The translations under genes were made by a program, and so were the position numbers. Under the pieces are notes generated by a model. The model was not told where the DNA came from and ran no database searches. It saw only the letters and a program-made list of their open reading frames with translations. DNA of 64,000 nt. Source: Beroe forskalii (Eukaryota; Ctenophora; Nuda; Beroida; Beroidae). The DNA is taken from the NCBI GenBank assembly GCA_011033025.1, contig WFMF01000176.1, positions 1-64,000 on the forward strand, given 5' to 3'. Below, piece after piece: positions 32,566 through 45,700 of this stretch; the stretch's first letter is position 1; each line of letters opens with the position of its first letter.

Positions 32566-35500
32566 TCCTCCGTAGTTAAAGATCAAATGGAATCCCGTGC
32601 ATATGGAATGTTAATACGAAGTTTGGAGTGGTTTTGGCTACTTTGGACTATTTAGAAACTATTTAGACGTGGCGACAATTTTTATTTCAATGTCGCCACC
32701 CATTTTGGGCCACGCCCATTTTTGGCACTTTGCGCATGGCCCAAAAATCGAAAAACTAGAATGAATCCCTATATAACCAATGTGTTACATCGATTTTATT
32801 GTAAATTGACCCGAGAAACACGATGCAACCAACGTTTTTGCTCCCCGAGGTTCCTGTCAGGAGATTAGGTGACCTTGCCCACTTTTGGCCTTGCGTGAAG
32901 GCTGATTTTCGAAAGATATAACTTTCATGGAATAAGTATCATGTGATACATCAAACTTGTAGTAAATTGACCCGAGAAACATGATGCAACCCACTATTTT
33001 GCTCTCCGAGGCTCCTGTCAGGAGATAAGGTGACCACGCCCACTTTTTGGCCTTGCGCGAAGGCTGATTCTCGAGAGATATAACTTTCATGGAATGAGTA
33101 TCATGTCATACATCACAATTGTAGTAAATTGACCCGAGAAACACGATGCACTACACTATTTTGCTCTCCGAGGCTCCTGTCAGCAGATAAGGTGACCACG
33201 CCCACTTTTTGGCCTTGCGCGAAGGCTGATTTTCGAGAGATATAAATTTCGTGGAATAAGTATCATGCGATACATCAAATTTATGGTAAATCGACCTGAG
33301 AAACATGATGCAACCAACGGTTTTTTACTTCTCGAGGCTCCTTTCAGGAAATAAGATGACCACACCCATTTTTTGGGCGTGTGTAATTTTTCAAGGAAAC
33401 CTATAAGAAACAAGAAACCAACCTTTTTGAGGTCCTGAACGGCCCTCTGATAGTCCTGAATGACCCTCTCGCAGTCCTGAAAGAGCCTATCACGTTCCTG
33501 AACGACCCTCTCGCCGTCCTGAACGACCCTTTCACACTCCTGAACGACCCTTTTGCAGTCCTGAACGACCCTCTCATAGTCCTGAAAGACCCTATCACGG
33601 TCCTGAACGACCCTCTCACAGTCCTGAAAGACCCTATCACGGTCCTGAACGACCCTATCACAGTCCTGAACGACCCTCTCACAGTCCTGAAAGACCCTAT
33701 CACGGTCCTGAACGACCCTTTCACAGTTCTGAACGACCTATTCACAGTCCTGAACGACCCTCTTACAGTCCTGTACGACGCTCTGAAGTCCTGAACGACC
33801 CTTGCACTCTCCTGAACGACCTTTCACACTCTTGAACGACCCTTGCACTCTCCTGAACGACCCTCTAACGCTCCTAAACGACTCTCTTACACTCCTGATT
33901 CCACTTACAAACCTACGAGCAACCTTCATACACCCTCGCCCTATGACATGCATTTGCAACCATATTGCACTCACGATAAAACCTCTAGTACTCCTGAGAA
34001 ACCCTCTCACAGTCCTGAACAATCCTCTCACAGTCCTGAACGATCATCTCACAGTCCTGAATGACCCTCTCACAGTCCTGCACGACTCTCTCACAGTCCT
34101 GAAAGATCTTCTCACAGTCTGAAAGATCCTCTAACAGTCCTGAACGACCCTCTCACAGTCCTCACCAGTCAAACTTTCAAGAGTTTTGGAGGGTCGTTCA
34201 GGACTGTGAGAGGGTCGTTCAGGACTGTGAGAGGTTTGTCAGGAGTGTGAGAGGATCGTTCAGGAGTGTGAGAGGGTTATTCAGGGCTATGATAGGGTTG
34301 TTAAGGACTGTGAGAGGGTCTTTCAGGACTGTGAGAGGGTCGTTCAGGACTGTGAGAGGTTCGTGCAGGAGTGTGAGAAGATCGTTCAGGACTGTGAAAG
34401 GGTTGTTTAGGACAGTAAGAGGGTCGTGCAGGAGTGTGAGAGGGTTGTTCAGGACTATGAAAGGGCCGTTCAGGACTGTGGGAGTGTTGTTCAGGACTAT
34501 GAAAGTATGAAAGGGTTGTTCAGGACTGCGAGAAGGTCGTTCAGGAATGTGAGAGGGTTGTTTAGGACAGTAAGAGGGTCGTGCAGGAGTGTGAGAGGGT
34601 TATTCAGGACTATGAAAGGGTTGTTCAGGACTGTGAGAGGGTTGTTCAGGACTGTGAGAGGTACGTTCAGTACTGTGAGAGGGTTGTTCAGGACTGTGAG
34701 AGGGCCGTTCAGGACTGTGGAAGTGTTGTTCAGGACTATGAAAGGGTTGTTCAGGACTGTGAGAGGTACGTTCAGTACTGTGAGAGGGTTCAGGACTGTG
34801 AGAGGGTCGTTCAGGACAATGAAAGGGTTGTTCAGGACTATGAAAGGGTTGTTCAGGACTGTGAGAGGTACGTTCAGTACTGTGAGAGGGTTTAGGACTG
34901 TGAGAGGGTCGTTCAGGACTATGACAGGGTTGTTCAGGACTATGAAAGGGTTGTTCAGGACTATGAAAAGGTTGTTCAGGACGGTTTGAGGGTCGTTCAG
35001 GAATGTGAGAGGTTCGTGCAAGAGTGTGAGAAGATCGCTCAGGGCTGTGAGTGTGGTCACCTCATCTGCTGACAGGAGCCTCGGAGAGCAAAATAGTGGG
35101 TTGCATCGTGTTTCTCGGGTCAATTAACTACAAGTTTGATGTATCACATGGTACTCATTCCATGAAAGTTATATCTCTCGAAAATCAGCCTTCGCGCAAG
35201 GCCAAAAAGTGGGTGTGGTCACCTTATCTGCTGACAGGTGCCTCGGAGAGCAAAAAAGTGGGTTGCATCGTGTTTCTCGGGTCAATTAACTACAAGTTTG
35301 ATGTATCACATGGTACTCATTCCATGAAAGTTATATCTCTCGAAAATCAGCCTTCGCGCAAGGCCAAAAAGTGGGCGTGGTCACCTTATCTCTTGACTGG
35401 AGCCTCGGAGAGCAAAAAAGTGGGTTGCATCGTGTTTCTCGGGTCAATTTACTACAATTTTGATGTATCACATGATACTTATTCCATGAAAGTTATATCT

Positions 35501-35858
35501 CTTGAAAATCAGCCTTCGCGCAAGGCCAAAAAGTGGGCGTGGTCACCTTATCTCCTGACAGGAACCTCGGAGAGCAAAAACGTTGGTTGCATCGTGTTTC
35601 TCGGGTCAATTTACCATAAAATCGATGTAACACATTGGCTATATAGGGATTCATTCTAGTTTTTCGATTTTTGGGCCATGCGCAAAGTGCCAAAAATGGG
35701 CGTGGCCCAAAATGGGTGACGACATTGAAATAAAAATTGTCGCCACGTCTAAATAGTTTCTAAATAGTCCAAAGTAGCCAAAACCAGTCCCAACTTCGTA
35801 TTAACATTCCATATGCACGGGATTTTGATATCGACCATTTGATCTTTGACTACCGAGG
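32566..35858. mobile_element. 3.3 kb fold-back element
   Basis: The outer 700-800 bases on each side are inverted copies: GATCAAATGGAATCCCGTGC at 32581 mirrors GCACGGGATTTTGAT...CCATTTGATC at 35815-35844. Within each arm, tandem ~130-bp units carry CCCGAGAAACACGATGCAAC, CTCCGAGGCTCCTGTCAG and CACGCCCACTTTTTGGCC (32800-33360, mirrored 35050-35600). The interior is a 21-bp array, CCTGAACGACCCTCTCACAGT on the left (33430-34160) and its complement on the right (34185-35045), turning over near 34170. A unique island lies at about 33895-33990. No transposase is encoded; the long frames are repeat translation. Confidence 0.88.
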
Positions 35859-37499
35859 GAATATCGTGTTTCCCAATCGGGATTCTTGGATACTGCCGAC
35901 ATATAAACGTGAGTGAGGGTTTAATTTTAGTGACACTAGAAATGGACGCTATCATGATTAGACACTATAGACCGTGGATAACTGGATAGGTCATCAAAGA
36001 GATGTTAATGAAAAGTTGGCTGTGAAGTTTTGACTTTTTGAAAACAAATACATTCTCTCACACTGACTTAAATCTTATATAAAACTTAATTATCTAAGTG
36101 TCACGTCACCTGAGACTGTAGTTGAGACAGAGAGACTGTATACCCCGAGGTACAGAGAGGAGACCAGGACTCCAGAGAAGGGAGGAGAGTGGATACTTGC
36201 TAGGGGGACACGACAAACAAACAAACATGTTCCACTGATGAGTTGCCCTTCACAGACACCGCCCCAACTCCTCTCCTAGCAACTGGGACACAACTATGAA
36301 GAGATGAAGGAGTTAGTTACAGCAGCTGCAGGGTATTCCAATATAGAGTTCTCAGAAGTAAAGCTCCATAAATTATTTTTGGGATAAGTTCACTGAGACT
36401 GAGTATCGTGAGTGACTGAGTGCCACTGAAACTATATTTTAGAAGAATGGATGTGATTTTCCGTCAGAACTAACACTTAACAGCTTGGACGAATGCGTGG
36501 GGGTAGAGGTGCTCTTCTAGGCAGGATATACCCAAGGTAGGTGAAGAGGGTGACACTATGTGTAACACTGAGAAGTGAGAAACAACCTTCTCCCTGATTC
36601 TAAAGAAATTGTATTTACTGATTATTGTTCCAAAATACCTCATTGATAACATCATTTTGAAACTCTTGAGTTAAAAATTGTCCATAATCCATAATCCATA
36701 ATCTTTCAATTTTCATAATGATAAACTAATAGAAGAGCTTAACAAATACTCAGCCCAGAAATACTTACTTTTTGACAGCAATGAGTAAGTTAGCAGAAAT
36801 ACGGTAGGTACGTAGGGGTGAGCAAATCCACTGTCCAGGTAGATAACTGATTCGCTCTGGAGTTCGTATGACTGCACGTCCCTGGATACATCTCCGTTTT
36901 CCATATCCTAAGAATCTGAAAAGCAGGGCGTTTTAGTAATAATCAATTCGTTATGGAACGAGAAAATTCGGTATGTCTCCCATATAATTCTGGCTGAGAG
37001 ACGTCACAGACCAAAACCTCGATATTTTTGTATCGTATCCATTTACCCTTAACGGTTAATCCTTACCCTAAAACCAACAAATCCTAATTCTAACCCTTAA
37101 AACTACCTGTCGATTCATATGGGAGACTTAAAACTATAGGTATCTCGATTTATATGGGATTGCGCCTGATTTTGGAAAAAAAGGAAAATTGTCCCACTTC
37201 GGACAAATCTTTTACGGAGAATCCAAGATAATATCTCGGGAAAGAGATGTGTCATAGATGATATTTCAGTGGTGATTAAATCTACAGCGGACTGATTCGC
37301 CAAACGCTGTATTATCTCCCACCATAATACTCCAGTTGAATGACAACTGACGTCTAGGACCTATTCCCCTGCCCCCTGCACAGTGCACAATGCACATCTA
37401 CATATCTATCACCCTCCATCACCCAAATCATTACCTCAAACCTAACCCTCACCGTCACCCAAATCCTTACCTCAACCTTCACCTCTACCAAGAGGTGCC
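35859..37499. other. Mostly empty; one weak minus-strand exon candidate
   Basis: Minus-strand bases 36904-36785 encode ENGDVSRDVQSYELQSESV then IYLDSGFAHPY between TTTTCAG (36927) and a GTACC donor. All three frames are open here, so the call is weak. The rest (36000-36700, 36930-37499) is AT-rich with no gene recognised. Confidence 0.3.
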
Positions 37500-38135
37500 A
37501 GATACGTCATTATCTGACGTATCAGACGTATTATCATAGATGATGAAACATCAGACTGATGTCAGTGATACGCCAAACTGGCAAACTGGTGTCAGTGATA
37601 CGTCGACTGGTTTTAGTGATTCGTCAGACTGGTGTCATTGCTTCAGAGATACGTCAGAGTGGTGTCAGTGATACTTCAGAGTGACGTCAGTGATACGTCA
37701 GACTGATGTCAGTGATAAGTCACACCGATGTCAGTGATACGTCAGACTGATATCAGTGATATATCAGAATGGTGTCAGTGATATTATCGGACCGGTGTCA
37801 ATGATACTTCAGACTGGTGTCAGTGATACGTCAGATTGGTGTCAGTGATATGTCACATTGGTGGCAATGATACGTCAGACTTGTTACAGTGATACGTCAG
37901 ACTGATGTCAGTGATATGATATCAGACTGATGTCAGTGATACGTCAGACTGGTGTCAGTGATACTTCAGTGGTGTCAGTGATGATGTGTAGGACTAATGT
38001 CAGTGATATGTCAGATTGGTGGCGATGATACTTCGAATGGTGTCAGTGATATGTTAGACTGGTGTCACTGTCAGAGAAATGTCAGATTGGTGTCAATGAT
38101 ACTTCGACTGGTGTCAGTGATATGTCATATTGGTG
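37500..38135 (+). repeat. ~22-bp TCAGTGATACGTCAGACTGG minisatellite
   Basis: About 28 degenerate units built from GTCAGTGATACGTCAGACTGG, with frequent short deletions, followed by unrelated sequence at 38140. Confidence 0.9.
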
Positions 38136-38209
38136 TCAAAACCTGAAAATTGGTTCCGCTACGACTTTCAGCACTTCGTGCTGGTACTCCTGGCTCTTTT
38201 ACTGTGTCT

Positions 38210-38400
38210 GGCCAGCGGTCCCGGCCCTTCGGACCGGGACTGCAGCCCTCGGCCCTTCGCTTCGGGCCTATGGCAGAACCCCCGCCCTTCGGGCGGGGGT
38301 GCTGATCGTTCGGAGATGCCATTGGCCCTTCGGGCCGAGGGCATCTGCCCTTCGGGCACATGCCCTCGTCCGGAGACCCCATAACGTGGCTGCGAGCGCT
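38210..38400. repeat. GC-rich GCCCTTCGGGC palindromic repeats
   Basis: Multiple perfect small palindromes (GCCCTTCGGGC, GGCCCTTCGGGCC) in a 190-base island of very high G+C within AT-rich DNA. A related family occurs at 59895-60330. Confidence 0.8.
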
Positions 38401-40160
38401 TGCCAGCGCCCTGATATAAAAAACATATTATTTTGCGTTTCAAGGAAGATATTACCTAAGCATTTTGACTCTAAATTTTCTATATCACACATCATATAAT
38501 CCCCAAATTGTAGTTCTCAGAATTAACATATATGTTCATTCTGAGAAATATTATGTGGGGATTAAAATGACGTGTGATTCGGCCTTTTATTTACAGTTGT
38601 GACAAAATGTAGATTAATAATACTGCGCTTTCTCATTTGTTTTTTTTGAGTTTTTGTGTTGAATTGACGTCAAGTTTACTGCCATGAGAATTTTGCATGC
38701 TCACAAAGGTTGCGGCAAGAACTAGAATATTGTCACAAGCCTCCTCCCTCCACAATATAGTAATAAGGAGCAGTTGAACTGTTTAAAGGCATTAAGGCAA
38801 GTAACTTAATAAAAGACAAAATAGTTGGAACTTTGTTAATTAAAATCTAATTTGATTTTGTCATTTTTATGTAAAAGTCTCACGGATGGCAATCATCCAC
38901 AGGAAAACACTTATTTAAGAAGCACCTCAAAAATATGCTGTTGAAATTTTGCAGTTACTTGAGCACCATAGTCCTTGTCAGAACTTTAGAAATACTGAAT
39001 AACTTATATTTCTATTTCAACTTTTGAAGGTTTTACTTCTATTCCAACAGCAACTGTAACAGGCGATGACAGTAACCTAAGGATTCAAGTATAATCAAGC
39101 CAGTGACGGTTAATAAGGAAGTTTTATCCATAATTTCATACTTTTCGCGCCCAAAACTTCGCTGAAATGGGCAGCTCCTCACTTACCTTATTGGCCTTTA
39201 TTAGCCGGCCTCTTTTACACGGCCCTAGCGCAAAAATCGAATCAATTTTGAACCATTTCAACCAGACCCTTGGACGAAAATTTGCAAGCAGTTGCCAAAC
39301 CAACTAACCAAGGATTTTTGCTAAAAATAACCACTAAAGTGACCATTTTTTGTTGTTTCTGACAGAGGAAAACTCCAGCTGCCAGTAGCTTTTTACCGGA
39401 TGAAAAATATTGTTCCTAGCCGAAGTTATGAATCTTTAAATCGCGACTTCGCCTGTAATAATACTAAAATAGTGTGCGCACGCAAAATTCTAACGCGATT
39501 TGCCAAAAATCAACTTTAAAATCTATATCCTCCTAGAACCCTTGAAACTTGGTAGTTATTTTTTAGGGCACAAAGCAAAACTTTTGATTGGACAGATTTT
39601 TGATTTAGGCCTCAGAAGTGAAAATATGAATTTTCAAAGTCGGCTCCAGGTCAAAAATGACAATTTTCAAATTTCAAATGCTCATATTTTCACTTCAAGT
39701 TTTCTTGAATGTCCTATACTCCTTGCAAAAAGTGGGATGCAGTAGGCCAGTAGATTTGGTTGTTTATCTAATTTAACCTATTTTATTTTCAAATTGTTGA
39801 ATAATTCAGCAGCGCTGATCCAATAGTAATGCAATAACTCCCTGAACTCTGCAGCATGAAAAGTCCTGCGATAGGAATGGTAGTAATGATATTCCTACTG
39901 CATAGGATGAGTGAAGCAGGTATTGTTCTTATGGTGCATCAAGTACCAAGTTACCTCTTACCATTATTTACTTATTCAATCAATTATTACTCAAAGGTTA
40001 CATGGTTTTTCTACCAGGACCAATTATAGATATGAAACATGCCCATAAATCAAAGATATTTCCATGGATTCATGCCATGATAAGTTAATGCTAAGTAGAA
40101 TTCCTGAGTTTAAGTCATTTGAATTGTGATAAGATAGGTACCGATCATTTAAAATTATCG
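38401..40160. other. No gene recognised
   Basis: AT-rich. A palindrome with ATAATCCCCAAATT...GTGGGGATTA (about 38496-38568) looks like a small hairpin element. No exon identified. Confidence 0.4.
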
Positions 40161-40366
40161 GCAGATGAGCACCTTGCAATCGGCGCTGATCAGCGCCGAT
40201 CAGCGCCGATGAAATTTTTAATTTTTTCCATCGGCACTGATCAGCGCCGATCAGCGGTGATCGGCGGTGTCGCTGATCACCGCTGATCGGCGCTGATCAG
40301 CGCCGATCACCGCTGATCGGCGGTGGGTCGGCGCTGATCGGCGCCGATTGCAAGGTGCTCATCTGC
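40161..40366. mobile_element. 206-bp palindromic hairpin element
   Basis: Inverted ends GCAGATGAGCACCTTGCAAT (40161) and its complement ending at 40366 enclose a dense array of CGGCGCTGATCAGCGCCGAT, itself palindromic. Many GATC and TGATCA sites result. Confidence 0.88.
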
Positions 40367-42740
40367 CAAGTTATCCAGTTTGCTGTTATTATTTATGTTC
40401 AACAAAAAAAATATGATACCGGAATGTCTCAAAGTCCATTCATTTTCAGAGAAGTCATTGAAATTCAGCATCGTTGATGGAAGAGGAAAACTAGTTACAG
40501 ACAATGTTGCTGGTTTTGTCTTGGTGACAACAAAACATGGCGTTAGTTTTCTTGCGAAACTGCTTTATTAAGCATTTATTACAATATGAATATTTACCTG
40601 ATGTTGCCACATTTCTTGATATGAAAGAATTATCGCTGATTTTCACAATGGAACAAAATGTTCAAATATTAACTTTTCCCCTACAATAATGATTAGAGTT
40701 GATAGTCTTCTGTCGTAAAATTTTTACCAAACTAGAAAGTTTTATTAAGAACGTAAATCTGTAAATTACTAAATTATGAATTCAAACGTTTCCAAAATAC
40801 ACAATAAAGAAACGGCAGATTCTTCGTTTAAATGCACGTGCAGTTTTTGCGCGCAATCACCAATAAGTTAACCATTATAGCAACGTGCGCAACTGGTGAA
40901 TCAATCCTTAAACTCGATCTTGTTTTTTGCGATACTTTTTCCAACTTTGAGCATTAATTACGGAAAATCTAAAGCCTAAATTCAAATAAAAATAATGCTT
41001 TCTTAGACGAAATTTATTTTTCTACTAATCTACTACCCTGCAAAAAATCGCGGGATTTCAACTCCGTTTTTAGCCGGCGTATGGGCCCAACTAAGCACGG
41101 GTGCTTAAAACCTCTTAATCCTTCATAATAATGATGATGCTTTGCGCGGTAAACTAAAACCCAATTCACTTTCGGAGTGAGTTTTGGAGAATACTATTTT
41201 GCCTACTTTGAAAAGCAAGGAAATATTTTCTTGGGTCTTCAAAGCTGGGCAAGAAAGTTGCTCTGTACTAGCATATGTCCCGTTTTAATGTTATAGCCCT
41301 TGGCTGGCGCCATGGTCCTCTGTTCATGAACATGGAGAGCTGCCGAGGAGTGGTGAGAGGACTGCTACCTTGCCTCGGTATTCTACCTAAATAATATAGA
41401 GTTACTCAACGAATAAGTGTGAAGTAACATGATTTATGCCTCGAGCAGAGCGAGTTAAAATATATTGCATTATTCACCGAAGCCGAAATCAGTTGAATAA
41501 TGATTTGTTTTCAACGAGGGCGCAGCCCAGTTTAAAACAATTTGTTAGTTTTTGGGATTAAGGCGATATTATTTACCAAGTTTTTCAAACGCAAGAAAAC
41601 ATTTTCTTCATTCTAAGATTATAAATATAACTTTATCTTTAGACGGTAGATTAGTTAATGAGCAAAAAATTTTGTTTATTAAAGTTTTGATGTGCCCCTT
41701 TAGGAACTCTTAGTCAAGCATTGGCCTTATCTGAATACTGTGAAAATAATAGAAAACTATGAAAATAATATCAAATACCATGAAAATAATAGCAAAACTA
41801 TGAAAATAATACAACTATGGAATACAAAACTATGAAAATTGCACCAAAAACTTTTTCTGGCCAGGTTGTAGTGGGGTTAGGGCGTCTGACTTTCAATTTA
41901 GAGGTTGGGGTTGTTGGGGCTGTGAGCAGTGGGCTGTTGTAATCAAATTATACATTACAGCCAATTGGATCCTAGATGAGCGTTCATGAAACTTGAAACC
42001 TTTAAAATTTTGCCACTGCAGCGAAGCTTTTTGAAAGTATGGATTATATATTACCAAATTGGTCCTAGAGGCTGATTCAGATGGCTGTTAAAATCTTGAA
42101 AATTTTGCCCGCAGAAATAAAAAATAATAAAATTTTGTTACTTAAAAAGTGAAAATAATTGGTCTTAGACACAAAAAAACTCAAAAATAAATTTTCAACC
42201 GCCTGCGGCGGGTTGTTGTGATGAATTAACACTTTTAGGTTTGTTATCACATTGGCCTTCATAAACACTGCCAAATCCACACCGATATCCGTTTTTTTAT
42301 TGTTTAATCAAATTATAGCAATTCCGCCAAATTGACTTGATTTCAAACTCAGCGAACGCGCTACCTTAAAATTTTCATCAGTCCTGAGTACATGTTACAG
42401 GTTTAACAGACGAATTAAAATATATTAGATTTTTTAACTTCCGTGTGAAATCAGCAAATAGCAATTAAATCCATCGATTTTCAACAGCTCTTGAACAGCA
42501 AAAGGCAAGTTTTTAATTAAGGCAATGATCTAATTTCTTGAATCAACATCACTTTCAAGTGCCATTATATATTAAAATATTATCTCATATGTGATAAGGT
42601 AATACCTAAAAATTTTATATGTTAAGTTTAGATCTAATCTTAGACGACCCCATATTATTATCTTAGACAGCATTGGCCTTATCTGTATTCGACTGGATTC
42701 ATGATATTAAAGGGGTATGTAAATACTATACATGTTTCAG
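40367..42740. other. No gene recognised; possible 5' part of the receptor gene
   Basis: AT-rich with short tandem words (CTATGAAAATAATA near 41755-41830). The missing signal-peptide exon of the receptor gene should lie here or further upstream; I could not identify it. Confidence 0.4.
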
Positions 42741-45700
42741 AACGGAACTGTCAACTCGAAAGGCATATCAAAGGCTACAGCCGATGTAATCTGCTCGGAG
42801 GTAGGACATGAATATGCAGTGGATTGGTTTGGAATACCTCCTACCTGTGAGCGTAATGACGTCTTGTCAAACACAGCTAAGTTTGATTGGACTATTGACT
42901 GTCCTGACAGAGCTACCCAGTTCAGGCAATGCCATGCGAGAGTGGATAAAGTAAGCCATGATTACTGTATGATGACGAATCAAAATAGATTGCCACATCT
43001 CGCTCTCGTTTGCAAAGGTAAGCGGGTTGTATTGCTTTCCTGTAAATTTCACTGCAGAATCATAGGGCATAATGGAAAAGGGTTCACGTACTAAATACTT
43101 TAGTACTTCATTCATTGGACATTAATTGAACATAACAATGAGGGATCATCGAGATACATACATTCCCGCCCTGGTTATAAATTGAACATAAACAATAAGG
43201 CATCATCGAGATACATACATTCCCGCCCTGGTCAGGGCGGGGCAGTATCCAAGAAGCCCGACTACCATCGCGGAATTCCGTGGTAAAATTCCGCCCGGAA
43301 TCAACAGCGGAATCATGGTCGGAAGATTCTGCGCGGAATTAACAGCGGAATTCCGCGCGGAAATTTTTCCGTAGCCGACCTCGTTTCCCCCGACCTCGTG
43401 TCTTATACCCGCAGAATCTTCTGACCATGATTCCGCTGTTAATTCCGCGCAGAATCTTCCGACCATGATAACCCCCGCGGTAATAAAAAAAAGACTGGCC
43501 AGGGTATACATGAGAGAAACGAAAGTCACAGGGTGTATAATATCATGATCCTTGGGAGAAAATTTAAAACGATGAGATCTCAAGAACGGGAAATGCTACA
43601 GCCATGATCGAGGTCACGTTTTGTTCAGAAGACCTCTACATGCAATTTTGCCATATGCCCATATACTTATAGACGTGATAATTTTAGGACCCTATTTGTG
43701 TCAGGGTAAACTCGAAAACCATAAAAGATACAGACATGATCGAGTGCGGGTTTTTCTGCTAAGATGGGAGTGTGGCATATGCTATGTAAGAAGTTTCGCG
43801 GATCGATTTTTTGCTGTTATGACGTCATTAAAATCGATGAAATTACGATTTTTATCGAAAAACGTAATTTTGGACCACTTGAAGCACTGTATCTGAAAAG
43901 TTTTCTACCGCGTCATGATTTCCCGACCTCTGTAGCATTTAGACCTCGAGTTCTAGCCACAAAAGAAGTTTCATGGTGATTGGTGAAAAATGAGGTCGTG
44001 GGAGGCCTTACTAGTCCAAAATATGGTGACTTTGAGCATCTATATCTCAGCTCACGAACATTGCTCCGTCTTTTCCAGATGTATCAATGTTCTTTCTCAA
44101 TCAAATATCAAGGGTAAAAAGTTTCAAGTCGCCCCAATTTAAGGGAAAGGTGTGGTGGCCCCTCAAAACGTAAAGTGCAGGGCTGTTGTGCTGTTGACTG
44201 AATCAACATTTTGATTCACTTGGTACTTGAATAGAACAAGAAATGGCCCATGGAAATGAAGTGAGTTCACGTGGACGTTTTGTAGAAATTAGGCAAATTT
44301 AAAATTTGAGTCTTAAGACCGAATTTTCGACTTGATTTGATTGAAACAAGTCACAATGCAATAGACAAACATGATTCCAGGTTCATATGACAAATTTTGC
44401 ACGTTAGTTCACATCGACGTTTTGTAAAAATTAGGGAAATTACTACTTCAACGATTTTAACAAATGATTTCTATTTCGAACGTCTAATAACGTATGTTTA
44501 GATCATAATAACCTCTTACAATTAAAAAGTGGCGCCCCTGTGACTCTGTGAGGGGGTTGATATGACGACCGCTTGTGGTTTTGTCTGTGGTATATATAAT
44601 TATATAATAAACTTATAAAAACATAACGAGGGAGGGTGTTTACTGTTTTTGGGTGTTTACTGTTTTGGGTGTTTACTGTTTACTGTTTTGGCTGTTTTTT
44701 TGCTCAATAGTAAACCCTTACCTACTTTTTCGAAATTACAGGAGTGTGTGTTGTTAAGGCCAACTTGGGCAACTACGTCCAGGAAAAGTGTCAAGGTTTA
44801 CCTTATATATTTGACGTGTACAAATGTGTTCAATCAGACCAATATTACTCTGTTTATGTGGCAAGTTACTATGGAGCTTTATTGGGAAATCACATGGAAC
44901 CCAGCAAAGATTTCTTCTTGACCAACAGATGTCCTGGTGACAAAGGGTATTTTCAGACATGTGGCTTTATCCTACCCCCCAAAAAAGGGGCAGCAGCCAA
45001 TTTTGTAAGTGCTGAAGACGATATAGCACTATGTGAGTATTTTATTTGCAGAGTGAGGAAAATATCAGTTTTTTCTAAAAGATGGCAATTCATAGCTTTG
45101 CATTATTCATCTTTCTGTGAAGATCTCTTTAAGCTTAAGTCGTCTTATTCTGATTATGAATGTGACATACAAAGAATGACTGAATATTGCCAATTAAAAT
45201 CTCAAAAAATGGTAATTAAGCAATGTGATATGATTTGTCAAGATACTGATAGTTGCATGGATGAAGCTGTTTGCAATGGCATCCAATATGGGATGTATTG
45301 TCCAAAAAGTCGTCAGCCTTTTTTTGTGAAAGCAGGCAATATTTGTGATGAAATCTACAATTGCGACAATAGAATAGATGAAAAGCATTGCTTTCGTGAT
45401 CCAATCATCGAAAACGTGTATGGCAATAAATGGACAAATGATACTGAAATGCAGAATATTTGCTGGAAATCCAAATCTAATAAATTGACAGACTATATCG
45501 CAATCAGACCTATAAATTATACAAGATGCAGTCCGTTGGAAAAAAATGACAAAACGGGTACTTATGTCAGTTATTGTAAAAATTTCCACGACCAATACAA
45601 CTGTAGTGATGAGTGGCGTGGCACGGTGAGATGTCCGGTTCATGGGTACTCCACAACCATCTCGAAGGTAGTTGTGTGCAACCTTGAAATCACCAGCCTC

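Noticed and set aside
33401-35123. Frames of 87-208 codons inside the 3.3 kb fold-back
   Set aside because: Translation of 21-bp repeats, open on both strands and in several phases.
35051-35659. A 202-codon frame in the right arm of the fold-back
   Set aside because: It translates the ~130-bp tandem unit and its mirror in the left arm; no start context or splice sites.
43621-43979. Frames of 71-91 codons in the receptor intron
   Set aside because: No splice-consistent phase with the flanking exons and no motif.
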